DNA of 64,000 bases. It comes from Thermoplasmata archaeon. GTDB lineage: Archaea; Thermoplasmatota; Thermoplasmata; RBG-16-68-12. The stretch lies in contig DASWDU010000005.1 of assembly GCA_036395115.1 (NCBI GenBank), forward strand, positions 96,560 through 160,559. Reading direction: 5' to 3'. The notes beneath the pieces were generated by a model, which did not search any database, had not been told where the DNA came from, and worked only from the letters and a program-made list of their open reading frames with translations. A program made the position numbers and the translations under genes. Of this stretch, positions 34,495-43,057 are shown piece after piece (the stretch's first letter is position 1; every line of letters starts with the position of its first letter).

Positions 34495-35466
34495 TCAGTA
34501 CTTGACGTACCACCCGTCGAAATGGTCTTGGAGTTTCTCCTTGCCGCCGTAGAAGTCCCACCACGGACGCGCGTGGTCGTGCGCCATGTCCGCGAGGACC
34601 TTGAAGTTCTTCACGCCTTGCGTGCGGACGTAGGCCATCTGCTTCTCGATCGACGTCTCCTTGAACGCGTCCTTCCAGATCGCGCGGCCCGCGAGAAACC
34701 CGGAGGCGCCGCCCCGGCACGCGTGGTCGACGAGCGTCCGGAAGACGTCGAAGTCCGCCCCCGCGCTCAGGACGACCCACGGCGCCTTCGTCGCCTGACT
34801 GAGGCGCTCGCAGTTCTTCCGTAGATCCTCCGGGTCCTTCGTCACCTTCGGGTCCCCAGGGAACTCCGCCTTCAGCACGTCGAGCCCGAGAGGGCTGAGG
34901 ACCTCCGCGGTGCGGATCACGATGTCCGCCTTGTGGTGGGCGAACTCCTCCTCGCTCTCCTCGACCGGGTACGACATCGGCTCGCACACGAACGCGAGGT
35001 CGAGTCGCCTGCATTCGTCGGCGACGGATCGCACGACCTTCACCTGGTGGTCAACGACGTCCCGCGGCGCGTCTGGGCTGAAGAACACGAGGAGCTTCGC
35101 CGCGCTCGCACCGAGCCGCCTCACCTTTTCGACGGCCCACCCATCGAGCAGCTTCGTCAGCCGCCAGTTCCCCTGCTTCTCGTACCCGGACGTCTCGAGG
35201 GCGACGAGGAGCCCCGTGCGACCGGGGAGGACGAACCGGTTGACGGCGGCGCCCACGCCGTACTCCGGGTCGAGGAGGTACCCGCTCGCGTGCGGGGCGA
35301 GCGCCTCCGTGACGCCGAGCTTGACAGCCTCCATCTCGGCGTATGTCGTGGCCTTCGGATTCTCCGGGTGGAGCATCTTCTGGAGGCTCCCCCGCTGGTC
35401 CATCGCGATCATCGTGAAGCGGCCCGTGTCGTCGGAGATCTGCTGGAGGCCGCGGAGTTTGCCCAC
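34495..35466 (-). CDS. lacD: LacD-family class I aldolase, probable fructose/tagatose-bisphosphate aldolase
   Basis: A 323-residue (beta/alpha)8 aldolase of the LacD family, which cleaves or forms ketohexose 1,6-bisphosphates through a Schiff-base lysine. Typical segments are GKLRGLQQISD near the start, FTMIAMDQRGSLQKML, LLDPEYGVGAA, AAKLLVFFSPDAP and KAEFPGDPK; the last includes the likely catalytic lysine. The length matches LacD when GTG 35466 is used, and the N-terminal motif then follows at once. Its pairing with fbp and the nearby tpiA suggests it serves as fructose-bisphosphate aldolase in gluconeogenesis rather than in lactose breakdown; that is inference. Confidence 0.85.
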   Translation of the reverse strand: MGKLRGLQQISDDTGRFTMIAMDQRGSLQKMLHPENPKATTYAEMEAVKLGVTEALAPHASGYLLDPEYGVGAAVNRFVLPGRTGLLVALETSGYEKQGNWRLTKLLDGWAVEKVRRLGASAAKLLVFFSPDAPRDVVDHQVKVVRSVADECRRLDLAFVCEPMSYPVEESEEEFAHHKADIVIRTAEVLSPLGLDVLKAEFPGDPKVTKDPEDLRKNCERLSQATKAPWVVLSAGADFDVFRTLVDHACRGGASGFLAGRAIWKDAFKETSIEKQMAYVRTQGVKNFKVLADMAHDHARPWWDFYGGKEKLQDHFDGWYVKY

Positions 35467-35610
35467 CGAAATCCGGATTCTTTCACCCCGAGATGTCACC
35501 AAAGGACTCAGTCGTCTTGACCTTTGCGCAAGGGACGGCAGCTCACGAGGGCAGGACAATCCGCGAATCCGTCCCTGAGGTCGGCCTCCGGGGACTGGGG
35601 TCGAGCGGGG

Positions 35611-35624
35611 CGTAGATTTATCGG
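35611..35624 (+). promoter_or_regulatory. TATA-like element before the beta-propeller gene
   Basis: CGTAGATTTATCGG contains TTTAT in a GC-rich region. It lies downstream of the possible TTG start at 35524, which argues that translation begins later. Confidence 0.4.
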
Positions 35625-35682
35625 CCTGGTCGCGCATCGGAAACGGGGGGAGAGGATCGTCCACGTCTCCGCCGGCCTCATC

Positions 35683-37887
35683 GTGACAGCGTTGCTCATC
35701 GGCGCCGCGGCCGGGGGCGCGGCCGCTTCCGGCGATTCACCCCGCTTCCTGGAGTCTCCGCTAACCGAGATGTGGGGGCCTCCCGCCCCAGGGCCTGCGG
35801 GAGACATTCGGTCGCCGTCCCCGCGGACCGTCGTCCCCATCGGGACCGACCTTGCCGATCTCGTAATCGAGCCAAACCGACCCTACGCCTACACCGCCGA
35901 TCGCTTGCGGGACGAAGTCGAGGTCGTTTCCCTTTCCACCATGTCGGTCGAGCGGTCCATTCCTGTCGGCAACGAGCCGGTCGCCCTCGCCCTGAACCCG
36001 TCGTCGACGATCCTGTATGTCGGCCATGCCGCGGAGCGAACGATCCGGGCCATCGATCTCGCTTCTTGGGCGCAGGTTGGGAACTTCAGCACTCCCTTCC
36101 TCACGTGGGATCTGGTGGCTCCGACGGATGGCCAGCTCATCGCCACGACCCACGATCCCGCCTACACCGGAGAATACCCGTACGTCGTGAACAGCACGGA
36201 TGGGTCTGTCTTACAACGGCTCGATCCTGGCGAGCTTGTGTACATGGACTTCCTCGTCGCGGTGAACTCGACGGGAACCCTGGCCTTCCTGGTGACTTCC
36301 GCGCTGGCTCCCTTCGTCATGTTCTCCTTCGAACGGGATTCATCGGGAACCTGGACTTTCCAGGGGCGAGGTCCGGACTTCGGTCCCGGCGCCCCAGCGG
36401 CGAGCGACATCATCGTTTCCCCGGACGATGGGTGGGTCTACGCGACTTTAGCTAGCGGCATCGTAGAGGGGATCGCGGTCAACGGGCTCGGTTCGGGCCC
36501 GATTGGCCTTGGGTCGACCTCGCATACGGCCGATGCGTCTCCGACGGGCGAGTTCGTCGTATCCGCGGGGGACGCGACGGTGCGCATTTATGATGTGAGC
36601 CCAGCAACGGATCCGGGTGGATTCCACGGATTTCCGGTCGACCCCGTGGCGACCATCGCTCTTTCGGACCAGCCTTGGCATCTTCGGATCTCCCCTCGCG
36701 GGGAGTGGATCGTCGCGATCGTCGGTATCACGGCCGACGCATGGCAAGACCTCGAGATCATCGCCGCGCCGGCGCTGACCGATGTTCGTGGTATTGCCCC
36801 ACAGCCCTTCACAAAGGACCTCGTCGTAGACGTCTCGGCCCGGGTCGTGGACTTCCGGAGTCTCGCGGACTTTTCCGTGGTCGTCCTACTCGATGGCATG
36901 GCAATCCCGGGTTCCTTCGATCCCGCGAGCGGGCTTGTGGTCGCGCGCGTCGGTCCTCTCGCGGAACTCGATCACGACGTCCAAGTCCGCGCGGTCCGCG
37001 GGACCGAAGTCACGGAAGCTCGGTGGACCTTCGTCGTTGACGCGACCCCGCCTGTCCTTCAAGTCGATCCGATCCCGAGCGTCGTCGAGTCCGACGCCCT
37101 CGTGATCTCGGGAACCGTGGTCGACCTCCATCTCGTCTGGGTGCGGGTCGGGTCGTCGTTCCTGACGGATGTGACGGATAGTCGCTTCAGCGTATCGGTC
37201 CGTCTGGATGTCGGCTCGAACTCGTTCGAGATCGAAGCCCTCGATGGCGCGGGAAACGTCGCACAGACGGTTGTGAGGACCGAATTCCGGCCGCCCGTCC
37301 GATGGTTCGTCCATCCGGACGGCCACTTCCAAATCCAGATCCCTTGGGGGTGGAGCGCGGAGGGCAACGTGACCCTCGGGAATACGACGTTTGATGTCCT
37401 CCTGTCGCAACCGTCTCGCCCGGAGTTAGTCAGCGTGTCCCGTCATGCGCTCGCGCCCAGCGGCGGAGACGACGCCCGCCAAATCCTTAACAACATGATT
37501 TCCGACGCCCGCCTCGAAGCACAGGTCGAAATCTTCGAGCCGGTCGCCGACACATCCGTCGATGGACATCCGGCCGCGCGAACGGTCATCGCCCTCACGA
37601 GGATTGGCTTACCACAGATCTTCGAGGTCGTGACGGTGGTCGTGGGCACGGAATGGGGGCTCTCCTGGATCCTGATTGGAGCGGCACCGGTCGGGGTGTT
37701 CCAAGATTCCCGGCCCGAGATCGAGTCCACGATGCTTACCTTTGACATCTTCGGGTCCGGTCCGCTCGAAATCGCGAACCTAGGACTCCGGATTCTCGCG
37801 GGAGGATCCGTCGCCGCAGTGCTTGGAGGAATCATCCTCGTCGCGTTCGTCCAAGATCGCCGCCGTCAGAGGCCTTTGCGACCCTAG
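35683..37887 (+). CDS. Exported beta-propeller protein with Ig-like domain and C-terminal anchor
   Basis: A surface protein of about 734 residues. A YVTN-like beta-propeller region covers roughly the first 330 residues (for example VGNEPVALALNPSSTILYVGHA). An Ig-like domain follows (VSGTV-type strands, ending EALDGAGNVAQ), then a unique region (FVHPDGHFQIQIPWGW) and a C-terminal transmembrane helix with a basic tail. The start is doubtful. GTG 35683 is the only standard codon after the TATA box, but the bases before it encode RKRGERIVHVSAGLIV, a perfect signal-peptide n-region, so an unusual start near 35656 or TTG 35524 may be real. Confidence 0.72.
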   Translation: MTALLIGAAAGGAAASGDSPRFLESPLTEMWGPPAPGPAGDIRSPSPRTVVPIGTDLADLVIEPNRPYAYTADRLRDEVEVVSLSTMSVERSIPVGNEPVALALNPSSTILYVGHAAERTIRAIDLASWAQVGNFSTPFLTWDLVAPTDGQLIATTHDPAYTGEYPYVVNSTDGSVLQRLDPGELVYMDFLVAVNSTGTLAFLVTSALAPFVMFSFERDSSGTWTFQGRGPDFGPGAPAASDIIVSPDDGWVYATLASGIVEGIAVNGLGSGPIGLGSTSHTADASPTGEFVVSAGDATVRIYDVSPATDPGGFHGFPVDPVATIALSDQPWHLRISPRGEWIVAIVGITADAWQDLEIIAAPALTDVRGIAPQPFTKDLVVDVSARVVDFRSLADFSVVVLLDGMAIPGSFDPASGLVVARVGPLAELDHDVQVRAVRGTEVTEARWTFVVDATPPVLQVDPIPSVVESDALVISGTVVDLHLVWVRVGSSFLTDVTDSRFSVSVRLDVGSNSFEIEALDGAGNVAQTVVRTEFRPPVRWFVHPDGHFQIQIPWGWSAEGNVTLGNTTFDVLLSQPSRPELVSVSRHALAPSGGDDARQILNNMISDARLEAQVEIFEPVADTSVDGHPAARTVIALTRIGLPQIFEVVTVVVGTEWGLSWILIGAAPVGVFQDSRPEIESTMLTFDIFGSGPLEIANLGLRILAGGSVAAVLGGIILVAFVQDRRRQRPLRP

Positions 37888-37927
37888 GCCAAGTCTTTTT
37901 CCAACAGCATCGCCTTCACGACCCGAG

Positions 37928-38599
37928 ATGCGGCTCCCCGCGATCGTCCTGAACTTCAAGACCTACCCGGAAATCCTCGGGAAGCGGGGCTGGGACCTCG
38001 CGAAACGCTTCGCCGCGGTTGCGGATGACACGGGCGCCTCGATCGTCCTCTGCCCGCCCGCGACGGACCTCGCCCACGTTGCGAAGCTCGTGCACATCCC
38101 GGTCTTCGGGCAGCACGTCGACGCCACGGAAGCGGGGCAGGCGACCGGGTGGATCCCACCGGAGGCGCTCCTTGAGGCGGGCGCCGCGGGGACGCTGATC
38201 AACCACAGCGAACGGAAGGTCGCCTGGGAAGAAATGGCGAAGAGCGTCCCTCGTTGCCAAAAGATCGGCCTCGAAGTCGTCGCGTGTGCGGACGACCTCG
38301 CGGAAGCAGAGACCCTCGCCAAGCTTTCTCCGGAATACATCGCGATCGAGCCGCCCGAGCTAATCGGAGGAGACGTCAGCGTGACGACCGCGAAACCGGA
38401 GGTCATCGCGACCGCCGTCGAGCGAATCCATGCCGTGAACCCTCGGGTCGTGGTCCTCTGTGGCGCGGGCGTTCGGAGCCGCAAGGACGTCGCGAAGGCG
38501 CTCGACCTAGGGACTTCGGGCGTCCTGCTGTCCTCCGGCATCGTCAAGGCGAAGGATCCGGAGAAAGCGCTCCGAGACCTCGTGAAAGGGCTTCGCTGA
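37928..38599 (+). CDS. tpiA: Triosephosphate isomerase, archaeal type
   Basis: Interconverts dihydroxyacetone phosphate and glyceraldehyde 3-phosphate. At 223 residues it has the short archaeal form. LNFKTYPE holds the catalytic-site Asn and Lys; NHSERK (about residue 95) has the electrophilic His; YIAIEPPELIGG contains the catalytic Glu; and GVLLSSGIVKA is the phosphate-binding end. It complements the aldolase and bisphosphatase genes located just upstream on the other strand. A T5 tract after the previous gene (37896-37900) may end transcription of the propeller gene. Confidence 0.95.
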   Translation: MRLPAIVLNFKTYPEILGKRGWDLAKRFAAVADDTGASIVLCPPATDLAHVAKLVHIPVFGQHVDATEAGQATGWIPPEALLEAGAAGTLINHSERKVAWEEMAKSVPRCQKIGLEVVACADDLAEAETLAKLSPEYIAIEPPELIGGDVSVTTAKPEVIATAVERIHAVNPRVVVLCGAGVRSRKDVAKALDLGTSGVLLSSGIVKAKDPEKALRDLVKGLR

Positions 38600-38684
38600 T
38601 CCCGGATTTGCCGGCGGTTTTCGCAGACCCCTCCGTGGCCTTGAAATATCCGACTGCGCACTCCGGGTTGGGGGATCGAACTCG

Positions 38685-39770
38685 ATGTCCACGCTCGCCG
38701 AGAACGCCGTCAAGAACTGCCTTCGGATCGGACCGGACGACAACGTCAGCATCTTCTGTTATCCGCACACGTTGCCGCTCGCGGAGGATCTCGCGATCGA
38801 ATGCTTCAAGGTGGGCGCGGACGCCCTCCTGGACCTGTACACGGACCGTTACCACGTCGCGTACATGAAGCACCTGTCCGTCGAGCAACTGCGGAAACCG
38901 TCCGCGTTCTGTCGCGGCCTTTCCGAGCTCTCCACCGCCGTCTTCTGGGCCGGCTCCCTCTACGATCCGTCCAACTTCCGGAAGTTCACGCCCGAGAAGA
39001 TGGCGGCGAACGACGAGGCCGAGACCGCCGCCCACCTGCCGATGCGCGAACGGAAGGTACGAAGCCTTTCGCTGGGCATCTCCCTCGTGACGCGTCCGCG
39101 GGCGAAGGTATATGGTTTCGACTTCGCGGCGTGGGAGCGGATGGTCCGCGCCGCCTCGTCCGTGCCATCGAAGACGCTCACGACGACGGGGCAGAAGCTC
39201 GCGGGCATCCTCGGGACCGCGGACACGCTCCACGTGACCTCCGAAGGGGGAACCGACCTGACGGTTTCCGTGCGCGGGCGGCAGTCCATGATCTACGACG
39301 GGGTCGTCGACGAGGATGACATCGCCGCGGGCGTGTTCGAGGCCTCGATCCCGTCCGGCAGCGTCACCGTCTTGCCGGACCCGGCGAGCGCCGACGGGAC
39401 CGTCGTTTTCGATACGTCGCAGGCCTGGGCCGGTCGGTCCGTCCGAAAGCTGAGCTGGGAATTCCGGAAAGGACGGCTCACGGCGTTCGAAGGGGATCCC
39501 GGCGCGGCGGCCCTGAAGAAACAGTACGACCTCGCGTCCGGCGACAAGGACCGCATCGCGGCCGTCTCGATCGGGACGAACCCGAAAGCCCAAGTCGGCT
39601 TCCTCCAGAACTCGATCGTCCGTGGAGCCGTGTCGATCGGACTCGGCGGCAACGAATTCCTCGGAGGACCGAACAAGTCGTCGTTCGGGTTCGAGAGCAC
39701 GATCCGGGCCGCGACGCTCGAGGCCGACGGGAAGGAAATCGTCCGCGACGGCAAGTTGCTCTTCGCGTGA
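38685..39770 (+). CDS. M29-like protein lacking the usual metal ligands
   Basis: A 361-residue protein with the overall layout of family M29 aminopeptidases (AmpS/AmpT/AmpII): the N-terminal domain to about residue 200, then YDGVVDEDDI, ADGTVVFD and a C-terminal metal-site domain. In active members the domain holds GTxH and S-x-H-x-D ligands near the end; here these read GAVS (314-317) and SSFGFE (332-337), and the Glu before IGTNP is also missing. It may therefore be inactive or have another chemistry. The alignment is by eye. A TATA-like TTGAAATATCC lies upstream. Cytoplasmic; not linked to tpiA by operon spacing alone. Confidence 0.68.
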   Translation: MSTLAENAVKNCLRIGPDDNVSIFCYPHTLPLAEDLAIECFKVGADALLDLYTDRYHVAYMKHLSVEQLRKPSAFCRGLSELSTAVFWAGSLYDPSNFRKFTPEKMAANDEAETAAHLPMRERKVRSLSLGISLVTRPRAKVYGFDFAAWERMVRAASSVPSKTLTTTGQKLAGILGTADTLHVTSEGGTDLTVSVRGRQSMIYDGVVDEDDIAAGVFEASIPSGSVTVLPDPASADGTVVFDTSQAWAGRSVRKLSWEFRKGRLTAFEGDPGAAALKKQYDLASGDKDRIAAVSIGTNPKAQVGFLQNSIVRGAVSIGLGGNEFLGGPNKSSFGFESTIRAATLEADGKEIVRDGKLLFA

Positions 39771-39835
39771 CGGCCCGATAGCTGTAGCGTGCGTGCACGC
39801 CATCCGCTTATCGACCCCGGCGGCGTCCGTCGGCC

Positions 39836-41884
39836 GTGCGTACGCCCGGACGATGGCTCGCAGCCCCCCTCGCGGCCTTCGTGCTCCTGGCGTCGCCCCT
39901 CTGGACGGAGCGTGCGGCGACCCTCCCCCCGTTTTCTCCGCTATCGCCCGTCCCCTTTTCTTTCGGTTCGGGGGCTGCCGTGGTCCTTGCGCGAGTCTAC
40001 GCGAACGCGGCCCGCGATGACGAGTTCGTCGAGATCGCGAGCCGGTCACCGGAGTTCCTTGACCTCGCGGGCTGGTCCCTCACGGATGGCGAGGCGACTG
40101 CGGTGTTCCCTCCCGATTCGGTATTGCCTCCGGGCGGCCGTCTCCTGATTGCGCGGAACGCGACGAGCTACGCGGAGGATGCACTCGCGACCGCGGACTT
40201 CGCGTTCGAGGGGGGCGCCGCTCGTCGGATGGAGGGCGGCATCCCACGGCTCGCCGATGACGGAGACGAGGTCCGCCTCGTGGACGCGTCCGAGCGAGTC
40301 GTCGACGCGTACGTGTGGGGCGATTCCTCGGATGCCGGCACGGGATGGCTGGGGCGTCCGGCGGAGGCGATGGGCCGCGGCGAGATCGCGGTGCGCTCCC
40401 AGACCGACCTCAGCGCATGGGTCGATTCCGATGGCGCGGGCGATTGGGAAGGGCTCCGACGGCACCGACTCGGTCAGTCGAGTTTCGCACCTTCGGAATT
40501 CCAAGTCTCGGGACGGCTCACGGCGGTCCTCTCGCCCGACGCTGGAGACGGCCCGCTGCGTTCGTTCGTCGAATCGACACAAGGGACGCTCGACATCGCG
40601 GTCTACACCTTCACGAGCGCCCGAATCGCATCGAGCATCGCGGACGTGGCGGGCCGGGGTGTCCGGGTCCGGGTGCTCCTCGACGGGGCGCCGGTCGGAG
40701 GCGTGGAACCGGAAGAGGACCGTGTGGTCCGCGGGCTCCTCGACGCCGGGGCGGACGTTCGGTTCCTAGCGGGCGGTGGAGACGTCGTGAAGCGGTACCG
40801 CTACCTCCATGCGAAGTACGCGATCGTCGACGGACAGGCCGCTTGGATTGGTTCGGAGAACTTCGGGGACGCGGGCTTTCCACCGGAGGACGAAGTCGGG
40901 AATCGAGGATGGTCGATCGTCGTCGCAGACCCGGTGGTGTCGGCCGCCCTGACGAAGGTATTCGAGATCGACTTCGATCCATCTCGACGGGATTCGATCG
41001 CGGCGATCCCCGAAGACGCGGAACCGCTCCCGCCTTTGCCGCGAAGCCCGCCGTGGGGCTCATCCGTCGAATCGACGAGCCGCCGCGCGAGGCTCCTCGT
41101 CGCTCCCGACACCTCGCTCGACCCGGATGGCCTCCTGGAGATCCTCGCCTCCGCATCGGATCACATCTGGATCGAAGCGTTCTACCTCGACGAGCTTTGG
41201 CGGGACCGTCCGAATCCCTTCCTCGAGGCCGCCTTCGACGGGGCCCGCCGCGGGGTCTCGGTGCGTCTCCTGCTCGACGGGAGCTGGTCCTCGGTCGGCG
41301 ACGATTCCAGGGGCAACGACGCGGTCGTGGACCGACTCAACCGCCGAGCGAGGAACGAGAGCCTCGATTTCACCGCGCGACTGCTCGAGCCCCACGGACG
41401 GATCGAGCGACTGCACAACAAGGGCGTGGTCGTCGACGGCCGGACGGTCCTTGTCTCGAGCATGAACTGGGCGCTCGGGTCCGCGACCGAGAACCGGGAG
41501 ATCGGGATCATCCTGGACGACCCGGACGTGGCGGGGTTCTTCGAAGCCGCATTCGCCGCGGACTGGGACGGCCGGCCGGCCTCCGGGTTCGACGCGTGGC
41601 GACTCGACGACCCGCTTCTTCTCCTGGGCGTGTACGCGTTCGTCGGCGTCGCGTCCGCGGTTTCACTGCGAAAATTGAGAGTCGGGGCCAAAGGGATAAA
41701 GCCCCGCCCGAGGGTGCGACGGCGTGGCGCCTACGGAGCTCATCTCCGCGGCCGATCTCGAGAAGTTCGGCTACTGCCCGCTGAGCTGGTGGCTCAGCCG
41801 CGGCCTCGCCCCGGAGGACGGCGCGGAGCTCGTCGAGGGCGAGAAAAGGCACGAGGCCGCGTCCGCCGACCTGAAGGGGATTGA
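39836..41884 (+). CDS. Exported lamin-tail/phospholipase-D-like protein, tail overlapping the next gene
   Basis: A 682-residue protein with a signal peptide (LAAPLAAFVLLASPL), a lamin-tail domain at about 50-130 (EFVEIASRS..LDLAGWSLTDGE), and two phospholipase-D modules. The catalytic HxKx4D motifs are YLHAKYAIVDG (about 323) and RLHNKGVVVDG (about 525), so it is probably a secreted nuclease or phospholipase. A transmembrane helix follows (LLLLGVYAFVGVASAVSL). The last 60 residues are arginine-rich and are read from within the next gene over 161 bp. One base lost from the AAAA run near 41671 would give a stop at once, so the tail may reflect a frameshift or error. Confidence 0.8.
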   Translation: MRTPGRWLAAPLAAFVLLASPLWTERAATLPPFSPLSPVPFSFGSGAAVVLARVYANAARDDEFVEIASRSPEFLDLAGWSLTDGEATAVFPPDSVLPPGGRLLIARNATSYAEDALATADFAFEGGAARRMEGGIPRLADDGDEVRLVDASERVVDAYVWGDSSDAGTGWLGRPAEAMGRGEIAVRSQTDLSAWVDSDGAGDWEGLRRHRLGQSSFAPSEFQVSGRLTAVLSPDAGDGPLRSFVESTQGTLDIAVYTFTSARIASSIADVAGRGVRVRVLLDGAPVGGVEPEEDRVVRGLLDAGADVRFLAGGGDVVKRYRYLHAKYAIVDGQAAWIGSENFGDAGFPPEDEVGNRGWSIVVADPVVSAALTKVFEIDFDPSRRDSIAAIPEDAEPLPPLPRSPPWGSSVESTSRRARLLVAPDTSLDPDGLLEILASASDHIWIEAFYLDELWRDRPNPFLEAAFDGARRGVSVRLLLDGSWSSVGDDSRGNDAVVDRLNRRARNESLDFTARLLEPHGRIERLHNKGVVVDGRTVLVSSMNWALGSATENREIGIILDDPDVAGFFEAAFAADWDGRPASGFDAWRLDDPLLLLGVYAFVGVASAVSLRKLRVGAKGIKPRPRVRRRGAYGAHLRGRSREVRLLPAELVAQPRPRPGGRRGARRGREKARGRVRRPEGD

Positions 41885-42722
41885 GACCCACGAGGCCCGC
41901 GCGCGCGAGGCGGAGACGGGCGTCATGTACTTCGCGATCGCCGCTTCGATCGTCGCAATCGTCGGCGTGGGGTTCCTCACGTCCACGATTCTCGAGATCG
42001 CGCAGACCCTCGCCGCGATCGCCTTGATCTGGCTCCTCGCGGCGGTGTACTTCCTGTACCGCGCGGAGACGCTGGCGACGCCGGAGGACAAGCTGCTTTC
42101 CGAGCGGGTCATCCTCGGATTCGCGATGGCCGCGGCCGTGATCGCGACGGCGGCCGTCTCGCTGCCGGGGATCGAGAACCAGGCGCTCGCACAAGGCTTC
42201 GAGGCGCTCGCGCTCCTGTGGCTCATCGGCGCCTCGTTCTTCCTGTACCGCTCGATCGGCGCCCTCGGCGTCGCGCGTGCGACCCGTGAGAGGTACCACG
42301 TGAAGGGCGACCTCGTGTACATCGACTCGGCGGCGGAGAAGCCGAAGCTCTTCATCTCGAAACGGCACGGCCTCTCGGGCCGGCCCGACGCGGTCGTCAT
42401 GGACGGGGACCACCACATCCCGGTCGAGATCAAGACGGGACGCGTGCCTCGCGGGCCCCTCTTCTCGCACATCCTCCAGGTCGTCGCGTACTGCTTCCTC
42501 CTCGAGGAGGAGTACGGCAACCCGCCCCCGTACGGCGTCATCCGGTACGGCGAGACGAACTACGAGATCGAGTACAACGAGGACCAGAAGAAGCTCCTCT
42601 TGCAGAAGCTCGCGGACATGCGCACGTCGATCGCGAAGGGCGAAGCGCACCGCAATCACAGCCGTCCCGGGAAGTGCGTCCACTGCTCCCGGCGAGGCGT
42701 GTGCCCGGAGCGGCTCGCCTAA
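41724..42722 (+). CDS. Cas4-like iron-sulfur PD-(D/E)XK nuclease with four inserted transmembrane helices
   Basis: A 332-residue protein with the Cas4/RecB nuclease signature. Cys18 (YCPLSWW) and C-terminal Cys318, Cys321 and Cys327 (GKCVHCSRRGVCPERL) match the four ligands of the Cas4 4Fe-4S cluster. His43, Asp222 (GRPDAVV), Glu235 and Lys237 (PVEIKTGR) and the LQVVAY motif (Q252, Y256) match the nuclease site. Between His43 and Asp222 lie four hydrophobic helices (about 68-88, 93-113, 127-147 and 157-177), which soluble Cas4 lacks. No cas genes or CRISPR arrays are nearby. The GTG start follows TATA-like GGGATAAAG by about 30 bp. Expected role: DNA end processing at the membrane, unproven. 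Confidence 0.82.
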   Translation: MAPTELISAADLEKFGYCPLSWWLSRGLAPEDGAELVEGEKRHEAASADLKGIETHEARAREAETGVMYFAIAASIVAIVGVGFLTSTILEIAQTLAAIALIWLLAAVYFLYRAETLATPEDKLLSERVILGFAMAAAVIATAAVSLPGIENQALAQGFEALALLWLIGASFFLYRSIGALGVARATRERYHVKGDLVYIDSAAEKPKLFISKRHGLSGRPDAVVMDGDHHIPVEIKTGRVPRGPLFSHILQVVAYCFLLEEEYGNPPPYGVIRYGETNYEIEYNEDQKKLLLQKLADMRTSIAKGEAHRNHSRPGKCVHCSRRGVCPERLA

Positions 42723-43057
42723 GGCTCCTTCTTCTCGTCGCCGAGCTGCGCTCCGAGTCGTTCCGCGATCCGCTCAATCTGCTGCCGGAGCTCCCCGACC
42801 TCCCGCCGCATGTGGAGCATCTCCTGCTCGAACGGGGTGAAGCCCTTCGTCGAGAGGATCCGATGGGATACGAACATCCCGACGAAGACCGCGCCGACGA
42901 TCGACAGGACGGAGATCACCATGAGCGCGAAGACGAACGTGAGGAAGGAGCCGATCACGTCCCCGGGGGTGATGAACCCCGTGATCACGGCGACCTCGAC
43001 TGCGATCAGGACCCCGATGACGAGCAGCCAGAGGAGGGCCCAGCGGGAAATCCTCAC
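42719..43057 (-). CDS. Small membrane protein with C-terminal coiled coil
   Basis: A 112-residue protein with two transmembrane helices (about 5-30 and 37-62) and a cytoplasmic, charged coiled-coil tail (FEQEMLHMRREVGELRQQIERIAERL). No family is recognised. GTG 43057 overlaps the stop of the upstream gene by GTGA, a typical coupled arrangement; ATG 43087 would give a 34-bp overlap. Its 3' end overlaps the convergent Cas4-like gene by four bases. The coiled coil suggests oligomerisation or partner binding at the membrane. Confidence 0.62.
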   Translation of the reverse strand: MRISRWALLWLLVIGVLIAVEVAVITGFITPGDVIGSFLTFVFALMVISVLSIVGAVFVGMFVSHRILSTKGFTPFEQEMLHMRREVGELRQQIERIAERLGAQLGDEKKEP

